From: Candidatus Hydrogenedentota bacterium | GTDB lineage: Bacteria > Hydrogenedentota > Hydrogenedentia > Hydrogenedentales > CAILVY01 | Assembly: GCA_029565395.1 (NCBI GenBank) | Contig: JAKQOG010000151.1 | Location: 1-59,205, forward strand | Direction of reading: 5' to 3' | DNA: 59,205 bases | In this document: one piece after another, positions 1-9,026 of the stretch | Layout: every line of letters begins with the position of its first letter | Position numbering within the stretch: the stretch's first letter is position 1 | Position numbers and translations under genes: made by a program | Notes under the pieces: model-generated | Database searches by the model: none | What the model was told of the DNA's origin: nothing | The model's input: only the letters and a program-made list of their open reading frames with translations

Positions 1-1
1 G

Positions 2-3000
2 GGCGAGGGCGAGGGCGAGGACGAAGGCGAGGACGAAGGGGAAGTCTGGTATGTAACAACCGCTGGTTCAGGCGATGGCTCTTCGTGGGGAAACGCCTTT
101 AGTTCTATTCAAGATGCCGTGGACGCAGCATCCGCAGCAGGAGGCGGCGAGGTCTGGGTGGCTGCGGGAACATACATGTCAACGACAAACCCAGCGGTCA
201 TGCTGAAATCAAACGTAGCCATCTACGGTGGTTTCGCTGGCGCTGAAACTGAGCGGGAAGAACGCGACTGGGAGACAAACGAGACTGTGATCGATGGTGC
301 GAATACGCGCCGGTGTGTTGTTGGAGCGAACGAGGCTGTAATAGACGGATTCACGATCACGCGAGGTAAAGCGACAGGAAATGCGCCAGAGGATAAAGGT
401 GCTGGAATATACAACGAGTCCTCCTCGCCGGTGCTAGCCAACTGCACTTTTACATTGAACACAGCCGCTACGGCTGGCGGCGGAATGTATAACACCAACT
501 TTTCCTCGCCAGCTTTGACCAACTGCACGTTCACTGGGAACACTGTCACCAGTACCGGAGGCAAGGGCGGGGGCGTGTATAACAATGGGACATCTTGCTC
601 ACCTACGTTCACCGACTGCACCTTTACTGCGAATTCAGCTGGTGGTGGTGCCGGATTGTACAACGCATCTTCCTCGCCGACGGTGGCTAACTGTACGTTC
701 ACCTCGAATGCGGCTGCGCGCGATGGCAGCGGGATGAGCAACAATTCTTCCTCACCAACAGTTATCAACTGCATCTTTGTGCTAAATACGGTTACTCCGC
801 ACGCCGGTGGCGGCGGGGGCGGTGGCATGGGCAATTGGGCATCTTCTGCGCCAACAGTGACCAACTGTATCTTCATGTCAAACTCGTCCGCTGGGGGTGC
901 GGGGATACACAACGACAACTCCTCGCCGGTGGTGACCAATTGCACTTTTGTCCTAAACGTGGCCAATCAAGGTGGCGGGGTACGTAACTGGCAATCTTCG
1001 CCGGTGCTCAAGAACTGTATCCTCTGGGGTAATACTGCATCGAGCGGGCCAGAAATCTATAATGACGCCTCTACACCAAACGTGACGTATTCCTGCGTCC
1101 AGGGCGGGTACACGGGGACAGGAAACATCAGTACCAATCCGCTCTTTGTGAGCCTAACCAACAACGTCCGCCTGCAATCTGGTTCCCCGTGTATAAACAC
1201 CGGCACCGCGACCGGCGCGCCCGCCACGGACATCGACGGCACGGCGCGCCCGCAAGGCGCTGGCTACGACATGGGGGCCTATGAATCCATCGTCCACACG
1301 CTGATGTACACAGCAGGCACAGGCGGGTCCATTTCCGGGGCATCCACCCAGACTGTGAACGAGGGCGGGTCGGGCACGGCGGTGACGGCGGTCCCGGGCA
1401 CCGGCTATCACTTCGACCGGTGGAGTGACGGCATACTCACCGCTACGCGCACGGATACCAACATAACCGCCGATATCAGCGTTACGGCGAGCTTTGCCGT
1501 CAACACGTACACGCTGACCTATACATCAGGCGTGAACGGCTCGATCTCGGGGACGTCGCCGCAGACGGTGTCCCACGGCGGGTCGGGCACGCCGGTAACC
1601 GCGGTCCCGGACGCACACCACCACTTTGTGCGGTGGAGCGACGGCTCGACCGACAACCCGCGCACGGACACCAGCGTGGCCACAAACATCAGCGTCACGG
1701 CGAGCTTCGCGATCGATTCCTACACGCTGACATATATGGCAGGTGCGGGAGGCACGATCTCCGGCACATCCCCGCAGACGGTAGACTACGGTGGGTCTGG
1801 TTCCGCAGTGACGGCGGTCCCGGATACAGGCTACCATTTCGTGCGGTGGAGCGACGGCGTGCTCACCGCCGCCCGAACGGACACGGGCGTGACTGGCGAT
1901 ATCGCGTTATTGGCGGAATTCTCCGTCAACACCTACACGCTGACGTACACGGCGGGGGCGAACGGCTCGATCTCGGGGAACTCGCCGCAAACGGTGGACC
2001 ATGGCGGGTCGGGCACGGCGGTGACGGCGGTCCCGGACGCATACCACCACTTTGTTCAGTGGAACGACGGTTCGACGCAGAACCCGCGCACGGACACCTA
2101 CGTAACTGCAAACATCAGCGTCACTGCGATTTTCGCCCTCAACACGTACACGCTGACGTACACGGCGGGCTCAGGTGGCTCGGTCTCGGGGAATTCTCCA
2201 CAGACGGTGGACCATGGCGGGTCGGGCACGGCGGTGACGGCGGTCCCGGATACAGGCTACCACTTCGTGCGGTGGAGCGATGGCGTACTCACCGCTACGC
2301 GCACAGATAGCAACGTCATAGCAAACCTTGCGGTAACGGCGGAGTTTGCTCAGAACATCCTGCGGGTAAACATTGCCAGCACGGCACCGACTCCAGACGG
2401 TCTCACCTGGGAGACTGCGTACAAAGACATTCAGTCTGCCGTAGATGCGGCTACCGCCGCAGGCGGTGAAGTGTGGGTCGCCGCAGGCACCTACACGGTC
2501 ACGACCGGTCGTGTCCTTGCGATGAAAGCCAACGTTTCGGTATATGGGGGCTTCGTAGGCACTGAGACTGCGCGGGATCAACGCGACTGGATCACGAACA
2601 TTACAACCATTGACGGAGAAGATACACGTGGCTGTGTCAGCGGCGTTAACTATGCGACCATCGACGGGTTTAACATCATCAGAGGATCTGCAAACAACGG
2701 CGGCGGAATGTACAACTCGGGTTGCTCGCCAACTGTAGCTAATTGCACCTTTGCGTGGAACTCGGCGGTTGAGTACCACGGTGGCGGAATGTATAACACG
2801 GCTTCCTCGCCACTGATCAGCAATTGTACTTTCACAGGAAATGTGGCGGAAGGCAACGGTGGCGGAATGTTTAACGCATCGCTGTCCTCACCGTCGGTGA
2901 CCGGTTGTACTTTCACGGGGAATGCTGCTACCACGTTACAGCGACTCGGTGGTGCAATCTTTAACGGGTCGTCTTGCTCACCCACGATTCAAGAGTGTGT

Positions 3001-5230
3001 TTTCACAGGGAATTCTGGCGGTTATGGCGGGGGAATCTATAACTTCACTGGGGCGGCCCCTGCGATAGAAAGGTGTACCTTTAGTGGAAATTCTGGGACC
3101 AATATGGGCGGTGCCATAGCCAATGTGGGTGGCTTGCCCACGATAACCAATTGCATTTTCGCCTCCAACACTACGCCCGGTTACGGCGGGGCGATGTCCA
3201 ACGAGGGTAGTGCCGTAACCACCATTACAAATTGCACGTTTGTGGGTAACAGCGCGGCAACCAACGGGGGTATTCACAGTAACGGTGCCACAGTGGTCAT
3301 CACTAACAGCATTGTGTGGGACAACCCAGTCCAGGAAATCTTTGGGAGCTCGTACGCCATTACTTACAGTAACATAAAGGGCGGTCGCACGGGAACGGGA
3401 AACATTAACGCCGACCCGCTCTTCGTGAACGCACCTGATAACTTGCGCCTGCAAGCCAACTCTCCGTGCAGGAACGCCGGTACCACGACTGATGCGCCTG
3501 CCACGGACATCGAAGGAACGGCACGCCCGCAAGGCGCTGGCTACGACATAGGGGCTTATGAATCCATCACTCACACGCTTACTTATGCAGCGGGCTCACA
3601 TGGATCGATTTCGAGCACCACGCCGCAGACGGTGAACCACGGCGATAGTGGCACGGCGGTTACGGCGGTCCCCGACACCGGGTACCACTTCGTTAAATGG
3701 AGCGACGACTCGACGGAGAACCCACGCACCGACTCCAACGTGACCGCCGACATCAGCGTCACGGCGAACTTCGCCATTAACACCTACACGCTGACCTACG
3801 CAGCCGGTGAGAATGGGACAATCTCGGGGGCTACGCCGCAGACGGTGAACCACGGTGGTTCCGGTACGGCGGTGTCGGCAATCCCAGGCACAGGCTACCA
3901 CTTCACCCAGTGGAGCGACGCTTCCACGGAGAACCCGCGCACCGACTCCAACGTGACCGCCGACATCAGCGTCACGGCGAACTTCGCCATCAACACCTAC
4001 ACGCTGACCTATATGACGGGGTCGCACGGTACGATTTCGGGGGCCACGCCGCAGACGGTGACCCACGGTAGCTCCGGCACGGCGGTTACAGCGGTCCCCG
4101 ACACGGGATACCGCTTTCTGCGATGGAGCGACAGTCAAACACAAAACCCGCGCACCGACACAAACGTCACATCCAATATCACGGTAAACGCAGCATTCAG
4201 CAAGAATATCTTGCGGGTAGATGCTGATAGTGTATCCCCGACCCCGAATGGCCTCACTTGGGCGACAGCCTATGCGGACATCCAGTCTGCTGCGGACGCG
4301 GCCCTTGCCTTGGGCGGGGCAGACTTGTGGGTAGCCGCGCGTAACTATACCGCCTCAGAGAATCCGGTCCTAACGATGAGGCAGAACGTCCACGTCTACG
4401 GAGGGTTCGCGGGAAGCGAGACAACATTTAGCGAACGTAACTCGATTGCCAACGTCACAATCATAGACGGCGAAAACCTACGGCGATGCATAATCGGTGT
4501 GAACGACGGTACGCTGGATGGATTCACCATCACACGCGGATATGCATCAGGTAGTTCGCCGGATACGACCGGTGCCGGGATGTTCAATTCCAGTGCCTCA
4601 CCTCTAGTGGCTAACTGCATCTTTACAGAAAACGCAGCCATGGGGAATGGCGGAGGAATGCAGAACTTGAATTCATCGCCGACAGTCGCCAACTGCATCT
4701 TCACGGGTAACTCGGCCGAAGGGGATGGTGGCGGCATGCACAACACTGGTTCATCACCGGTTTTGACCAACTGCATCTTTACGTCGAACTCGGCGACAAC
4801 CACCGGCAGCAAGGGCGGTGCGATGTACAACGGCGAATCTTCCGCACCGATCTTGACCAACTGTACTTTTACAGGGAACTCAGCCATAGACCAAGGTGGA
4901 GCAATGCGCAATTGGAATTCCTCGCCGACAATCAAGAACTGCATCTTCTGGGCTGATATGGCCGCCAACTGGGCGGAATTCGCCAACAGTGGATCCACGC
5001 CCGTGGTCACGTATTCGTGCGTACAAGGCGGTCACACAGGGGCGGGGAATATCAGTAGCGATCCTAAGTTTGTGAGCGCCCCATCGAACGTTCGGCTGCA
5101 ATCTAGTTCCCCGTGCATCAGCACCGGGACTGCGACCGGCGCGCCCGCCACGGACATCGAAGGAACGGCACGCCCGCAAGGTGCTGGCTACGACATGGGT
5201 GCTTATGAGTACATTGGCGGAAAACGGTGA
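2..5230 (+). CDS. Modular beta-helix / InlB-repeat protein (5' end outside window)
   Basis: The frame is open from the first bases of the window to TGA at 5228-5230, giving 1,742 visible residues; the real start lies upstream. It begins with an acidic linker (GEGEGEDEGEDEGE). Three right-handed parallel beta-helix modules follow (about residues 15-425, 785-1190 and 1405-1740). Each opens with a segment like WGNAFSSIQDAVDAA and then carries many short turns of the type N-C-T/I-F. The modules are separated by five and then three divergent InlB B-repeats. Such proteins are normally secreted or surface exposed; substrate or ligand is unknown. The C-terminus (GAYEYIGGKR) shows no sorting motif or membrane segment, so anchoring, if any, is N-terminal and unseen. 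It may be cargo of the mobile element to the right, or unrelated to it. Confidence 0.85.
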   Translation, partial: GEGEGEDEGEDEGEVWYVTTAGSGDGSSWGNAFSSIQDAVDAASAAGGGEVWVAAGTYMSTTNPAVMLKSNVAIYGGFAGAETEREERDWETNETVIDGANTRRCVVGANEAVIDGFTITRGKATGNAPEDKGAGIYNESSSPVLANCTFTLNTAATAGGGMYNTNFSSPALTNCTFTGNTVTSTGGKGGGVYNNGTSCSPTFTDCTFTANSAGGGAGLYNASSSPTVANCTFTSNAAARDGSGMSNNSSSPTVINCIFVLNTVTPHAGGGGGGGMGNWASSAPTVTNCIFMSNSSAGGAGIHNDNSSPVVTNCTFVLNVANQGGGVRNWQSSPVLKNCILWGNTASSGPEIYNDASTPNVTYSCVQGGYTGTGNISTNPLFVSLTNNVRLQSGSPCINTGTATGAPATDIDGTARPQGAGYDMGAYESIVHTLMYTAGTGGSISGASTQTVNEGGSGTAVTAVPGTGYHFDRWSDGILTATRTDTNITADISVTASFAVNTYTLTYTSGVNGSISGTSPQTVSHGGSGTPVTAVPDAHHHFVRWSDGSTDNPRTDTSVATNISVTASFAIDSYTLTYMAGAGGTISGTSPQTVDYGGSGSAVTAVPDTGYHFVRWSDGVLTAARTDTGVTGDIALLAEFSVNTYTLTYTAGANGSISGNSPQTVDHGGSGTAVTAVPDAYHHFVQWNDGSTQNPRTDTYVTANISVTAIFALNTYTLTYTAGSGGSVSGNSPQTVDHGGSGTAVTAVPDTGYHFVRWSDGVLTATRTDSNVIANLAVTAEFAQNILRVNIASTAPTPDGLTWETAYKDIQSAVDAATAAGGEVWVAAGTYTVTTGRVLAMKANVSVYGGFVGTETARDQRDWITNITTIDGEDTRGCVSGVNYATIDGFNIIRGSANNGGGMYNSGCSPTVANCTFAWNSAVEYHGGGMYNTASSPLISNCTFTGNVAEGNGGGMFNASLSSPSVTGCTFTGNAATTLQRLGGAIFNGSSCSPTIQECVFTGNSGGYGGGIYNFTGAAPAIERCTFSGNSGTNMGGAIANVGGLPTITNCIFASNTTPGYGGAMSNEGSAVTTITNCTFVGNSAATNGGIHSNGATVVITNSIVWDNPVQEIFGSSYAITYSNIKGGRTGTGNINADPLFVNAPDNLRLQANSPCRNAGTTTDAPATDIEGTARPQGAGYDIGAYESITHTLTYAAGSHGSISSTTPQTVNHGDSGTAVTAVPDTGYHFVKWSDDSTENPRTDSNVTADISVTANFAINTYTLTYAAGENGTISGATPQTVNHGGSGTAVSAIPGTGYHFTQWSDASTENPRTDSNVTADISVTANFAINTYTLTYMTGSHGTISGATPQTVTHGSSGTAVTAVPDTGYRFLRWSDSQTQNPRTDTNVTSNITVNAAFSKNILRVDADSVSPTPNGLTWATAYADIQSAADAALALGGADLWVAARNYTASENPVLTMRQNVHVYGGFAGSETTFSERNSIANVTIIDGENLRRCIIGVNDGTLDGFTITRGYASGSSPDTTGAGMFNSSASPLVANCIFTENAAMGNGGGMQNLNSSPTVANCIFTGNSAEGDGGGMHNTGSSPVLTNCIFTSNSATTTGSKGGAMYNGESSAPILTNCTFTGNSAIDQGGAMRNWNSSPTIKNCIFWADMAANWAEFANSGSTPVVTYSCVQGGHTGAGNISSDPKFVSAPSNVRLQSSSPCISTGTATGAPATDIEGTARPQGAGYDMGAYEYIGGKR
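1293..2354 (+). repeat. Five tandem InlB B-type repeats (coding)
   Basis: Five tandem units of about 212 bp (about 71 residues) inside the beta-helix protein. Each has the pattern YTLTYTAG-x2-GSISG, then QTV-x-HGGSG, then GYHFVRWSDG, then RTD-x-NVTA. The units are close to identical at DNA level over long stretches, so copy number may vary by recombination. They match the divergent InlB B-repeat family, a beta-rich extracellular spacer. Confidence 0.85.
3569..4203 (+). repeat. Three tandem InlB B-type repeats (coding)
   Basis: Second block of the same roughly 211-bp unit, three copies, linking beta-helix modules 2 and 3. Copies 1 and 2 share a nearly identical 3' half (NPRTDSNVTADISVTANFAI), which indicates recent duplication. 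Confidence 0.85.
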
Positions 5231-5378
5231 AGCGAAAAGCTCATAGACACAACCGTTTTGTCATGATTCGTAATGAGACTAGGACCGTTTTCGCGGAGTT
5301 GTATGGCCATACGATCTTCCGGGAGATCGACTTTGTCCCTACCGCCCCCGCCGCGCGCGCAGCGCGCCGCTGGCGTCC

Positions 5379-5928
5379 GCAAACCCACCAAAGCCACAAA
5401 CCCACTGGCCGGTCTGCATGCTTCGCCGTGGCCCGGCGCATCCGGGACCGCTTTGCCTTGCGCAGTGGGTTTGGTGAGTTTGGTGAGTTTCCCTCCAGTT
5501 TTGCTTCCTTGCAGATGGCCCTTCCAGGGGCTCCCTCCGATAGCGGGGACCAAAGCCGACGCTCGGAGAGTGGTTTTGTGGTTTTGTTGGGTTTCCCCTG
5601 CCAAAGGCCGCCTTTCGGCGAAGAGGGTGGAGGCGGAGTTCCACGGAAACTTCGCCCGGCGGCCGCACGGCTCGGCGGGACATCCGCGAATCCGGCGCAC
5701 GTCCGGCCAGCCGCGCGCGGCGGCCCGCGCAGCCTCGGACACAGGGCTTCTGCTGTTTCCGTGCCCTTTGCCGTGGCAAACCCCAGAAACCCACAAACCC
5801 ACTCCGGGCCGCCAACCGGTGGGTGGCCCTCTGCCGCGTTCGCGGCCATCGGCCCGTCCGCAGACCCCTCTGCAAGAAAGATGGAACAACGGGAAACAAA
5901 CCCCCGAAACCCACCAAACCCACTCCGC
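5379..5928. repeat. Iteron-like AAACCCAC repeats, candidate replication origin region
   Basis: Five imperfect copies of a 30-36 bp motif with core AAACCCACCAAACCCACT. Forward copies lie at 5379-5412, 5775-5808 and 5892-5928; inverted copies lie at 5463-5493 and 5568-5602. Within each copy a 9-10 bp subunit (GGTGAGTTT on one strand) is repeated two or three times. The array lies just downstream of the converging replication genes (primase-polymerase and AAA+ ATPase). Repeats so placed commonly act as initiator-binding iterons, but no Rep protein is identified and origin function is inference. The rest of 5231-6002 is GC-rich with many open frames but holds no gene I can support. Confidence 0.5.
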
Positions 5929-6002
5929 CGGGAAAAGGAAAAGCCCGCCGCCGAAACACCCGCGAGGGCGTTCCGGCAGCGGGCGCTGTCCGGATGGGCG
6001 GC

Positions 6003-8954
6003 CTATTTCGCCGCGTGCCAGTTCGGGCCGTGGTGGGCCTCGACCAGGCCCAGGACCGGCGCGTTCGGGAACACGTCGCGCATGCCGCCTTCCATGGCGT
6101 CGCGGACGGCGGCCTTGGCGTCGGCCACGTCGGCGTCGGCCACGTCGAGCACGATCTCGTCGTGGATGCACGCCACGGGGGTCGCGTCGATGCCGCGCAG
6201 CGCGTCCGGCAGCCGCCCCAGGCTCGCGAGCATCACCTCCGCTTCCGCCCCCTGTATAATGTGGGCGGCGGCGGCAGGCAGCGACGCGTCCAGGGCGCAC
6301 CAGCGCCCGCACGGCGTGCTGACCTTGCCGCAGTCTTCGAGGTCGCCGCGCACGCGGTCGTGCCAGGCCCGGATGCCGGGGTAGGCCCGGAAGTACGCCT
6401 CGCGGAACCTGTCCGCGTCCCCAACCGACATGCAGACATGGAACTTGGATTTGGCATAGCGAAATAGTGTACTAGTGCTCATACAGAACAGAAGCCCGAA
6501 GTTCAAGGGCTTCGAGAGGTTACGTGCCTCGGCGGAGACCTCCTCCGGGCGCTTGCCCATGATGAGCGACGCCGTGAGCCGATGCAGGTCCTGCCCGCGG
6601 TTCGTCGCATCCGTCAGGCGCGGATCCCGGCTGACCAGCGCGGCTATCCTGATCTGGACGGTCGAGAAGTCGGCGGCCACCATCGCCCGCCCCGGGCCGG
6701 GGACGAAGACCGCGCGCATGCGCGGGTCGCGGGGGATGCCCGCCATGTTCGGACCCGCATAGGAGAAGCGCCCGGTGGACTGGGCGGCGATCATGAGGTG
6801 CGGGTGCAGCCGTCCGGTTGCCGGATTAACTAGGGCCGCCAGCGGCTCCCCGAAGGCGGAAAGCGCGTGCGACAGCGCGCGCGCCGCGACGACGCGCCCC
6901 AGCGCCGGGTGGTCCGCGCCGATGGCGACGTCCTCCGCCGTGGTGGACAGCAGGCCGGAAGGTGTCCGTGGCCACGCCGCCAGGGTCTCGGGGTCGAGGT
7001 TGGCCCTGATCCACGCATTGACCTGGGCCGGGCTGTTCGGGTTGAAGCCTTCCCCGAAGGCGTCGCGCACGTCGGCCATGGCCGCTTCGAGTTCGCCCTC
7101 CCATGCACCTACGAGTTTGGCATGCGCGTCGCTGTCGAAGCCTATGCCAGCAAGTTCCATCCCGGCGACCACGGGCTGCGCGTCTTTCATCAGATTGTAG
7201 AGCCGCGTCCGGTCCCGGCGCTCGGCCTGCTCGGCCAGCCGCTCGCGAAGCCTGGACGCGGCCCAGGCGTCGCGGGCGGCGTATTCCACCTGGGCGGCAG
7301 AGAGATCGCCGGACCAGTCCCCCGTCCGCGCGTCCTTGTCCAGTTCGACACCGAGGCGCTTTGATGCGAGATCTTGCAGGCTGGGCAGGCCGTCGTTGTC
7401 TATGGAGTTCGCCAGCAGCATCGTGCAGTCCGGCGTGGCTGATTCGACGCCCGCGCGCTTGAGCACCTTGATGTCGAACACGCTGTTGTGCCCGGCCCAC
7501 GGGCGCGCCGCCACCGGGGCCAGCGCCCGGATGTCCACATGATTCAGGTCGAACACGAAGACGTCGTCTCCCGTGCACACCTGCAACGTACGCGCGCGCG
7601 ACTTGTACGGGTCGAGCGCGGCCTCTTTCTCGTTGGCGAAACGGGGCAGCGGCGTCGTCTCCGTGTCCAGTCCGGCCACGCCGCCGAAATCGCCGATGCG
7701 GGCGAGGGCCTTCTCCGCCGCCGCCGCATCGCGGACGACGGTGACGCGCATGTCGAGCGGCGGCCCGGCCTCGATCTCGCATTCCCGCTGCACCGGCTCC
7801 GGCGCGGTTCGGGCCGCCTTCGCTGCTTGCGGGGGCGCGCGCCGCTCGCCGCGTTGGCCGCCGCCATCCGGGCCGCGCTTCTCCGCGCGCCGGGACTCGG
7901 CGATCCCGATGCCCGCCTCCACCCAATCGCGCAGGATTCCCGTGCCGCCAGCGGCCCGCGCCAGTTCTGTCGGGTCCTTCGCGGCGAAGCGGCCCTTGGG
8001 GTAGGCCAGGCGGGCGGCATTCTGAAGGTTCGTCTCCCACCAGCCGATGGCATTCGACGCCCCCGATTCGTCGCCGTCCAGGGCGACTAGCACAAGCGGC
8101 AGCTCCTTCAAGCGCCGCGCGGTGTCCGCGTCGGGCCGGGCGGAAACCGAACCCAGCGCCGCCGCCGCGATGTCATCGGGCAACTCCTGGTGAAGCAGTA
8201 TCGCGTCGAGGGCCGACTCGACGACCACCACGGCGCGGGCGTCGCCGCCCTCCGGCCCCGCCCACATGCACCGGCTGCTCGACCCGGTGATCCGCACGTA
8301 GCGCGGATCGTCCTCCGGCCTGCGCCGAATGGTCAGTGACACGACGTCGCCGCCGTGCACACCGGGGATCACCAGGCCCGGCGGTATCCATATATCGGGC
8401 CTTTCCCCGTCGCGGACCGGAATCTCCCATTCCATCTTCGGCGGCCGCCGGGTTTCAGGAAGCAGGCCCAGCCGCGCATTTTCGACCGTTTCGGGCGTCA
8501 GGAATCTCGTGTCCGCCAGCTTAGCCAGCGCGGCTTCGCCCAGATCGGTCTCGAACATGTTCTCCTGCGCTTCCTCGACAAGGTTGCGCGCCCGCTCGCG
8601 CCACGCCCCGGGCGGCGTCGCCGCTGGCCTGGGCGTCCATCCGTCCCCGTGGCGGCGCTGGCCGTTCCCGTTGCGCTGGCGCGCCACGCCCAGCGCCGCG
8701 CACGCCTCGCGGAAGCCCATTCCGCGATGGTTCCGCAGGTAGGCGATGCCGTCGCCGCCGTGGTGCGGATTCCTCCGGCACCAGAACGCGCCGCAGTCCC
8801 CTTTGCCCGGCGTCACCACGAAGCGGTCGTCGCCGCCGTCGCCGGTCTCGCGGCGGCAGAACGGGCATTGGCCGTGCCACTCGCCGCCGTTCGTGCTGGC
8901 CGCGCGCCGCAGCGCGAGGCCGTCCTCTTGCATAAGCTCCAGCAATTTGCTCAT
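6003..8954 (-). CDS. Primase-polymerase fusion: DnaG-like primase + 3'-5' exonuclease + family A DNA polymerase
   Basis: A 983-residue replicase of a mobile element. Residues 1-95 form a CHC2-type zinc finger (C30, C33, C54, C59). A DnaG-like core follows with a TOPRIM domain (E246; D293 and D295 in DGDESG). A DnaQ-like proofreading exonuclease occupies about 415-580 (D430/E432 in GLDTETT; GHNSVFD; YAARDAWA), so all three Exo motifs are kept. The C-terminal family A polymerase has motif A DFSTVQIR (D762), motif B RNLSKPLNFG and motif C HDE (931-933). The Glu that acts as ribonucleotide steric gate in E. coli Pol I (E710) is Gln767 here. The start is ATG at 8954 behind GGAGG. It lies 72 bp downstream of the ATPase gene, probably in one operon. 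A primase and a proofreading polymerase in one chain is unusual; the domain calls are secure, the biology is inferred. Confidence 0.9.
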   Translation of the reverse strand: MSKLLELMQEDGLALRRAASTNGGEWHGQCPFCRRETGDGGDDRFVVTPGKGDCGAFWCRRNPHHGGDGIAYLRNHRGMGFREACAALGVARQRNGNGQRRHGDGWTPRPAATPPGAWRERARNLVEEAQENMFETDLGEAALAKLADTRFLTPETVENARLGLLPETRRPPKMEWEIPVRDGERPDIWIPPGLVIPGVHGGDVVSLTIRRRPEDDPRYVRITGSSSRCMWAGPEGGDARAVVVVESALDAILLHQELPDDIAAAALGSVSARPDADTARRLKELPLVLVALDGDESGASNAIGWWETNLQNAARLAYPKGRFAAKDPTELARAAGGTGILRDWVEAGIGIAESRRAEKRGPDGGGQRGERRAPPQAAKAARTAPEPVQRECEIEAGPPLDMRVTVVRDAAAAEKALARIGDFGGVAGLDTETTPLPRFANEKEAALDPYKSRARTLQVCTGDDVFVFDLNHVDIRALAPVAARPWAGHNSVFDIKVLKRAGVESATPDCTMLLANSIDNDGLPSLQDLASKRLGVELDKDARTGDWSGDLSAAQVEYAARDAWAASRLRERLAEQAERRDRTRLYNLMKDAQPVVAGMELAGIGFDSDAHAKLVGAWEGELEAAMADVRDAFGEGFNPNSPAQVNAWIRANLDPETLAAWPRTPSGLLSTTAEDVAIGADHPALGRVVAARALSHALSAFGEPLAALVNPATGRLHPHLMIAAQSTGRFSYAGPNMAGIPRDPRMRAVFVPGPGRAMVAADFSTVQIRIAALVSRDPRLTDATNRGQDLHRLTASLIMGKRPEEVSAEARNLSKPLNFGLLFCMSTSTLFRYAKSKFHVCMSVGDADRFREAYFRAYPGIRAWHDRVRGDLEDCGKVSTPCGRWCALDASLPAAAAHIIQGAEAEVMLASLGRLPDALRGIDATPVACIHDEIVLDVADADVADAKAAVRDAMEGGMRDVFPNAPVLGLVEAHHGPNWHAAK

Positions 8955-9026
8955 AATATCCTCCGTGAAGTTAGAAACCGACCGGGGTCTGGCAGGACCC
9001 CGGTCGGCTCGGATTGCGGTGGCAGG

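Noticed and set aside
223..5179. Many long minus-strand open frames across the beta-helix gene (for example 223-966, 2171-2779, 4396-5010)
   Set aside because: They are shadows of the repetitive plus-strand gene; their repetitive Pro/Val-rich translations follow the coding strand periodicity.
5203..6467. Overlapping open frames of 200-385 codons on both strands
   Set aside because: GC-rich DNA lacks stop codons in all frames; translations are Arg/Pro/Ala-rich without domains or ribosome binding sites.
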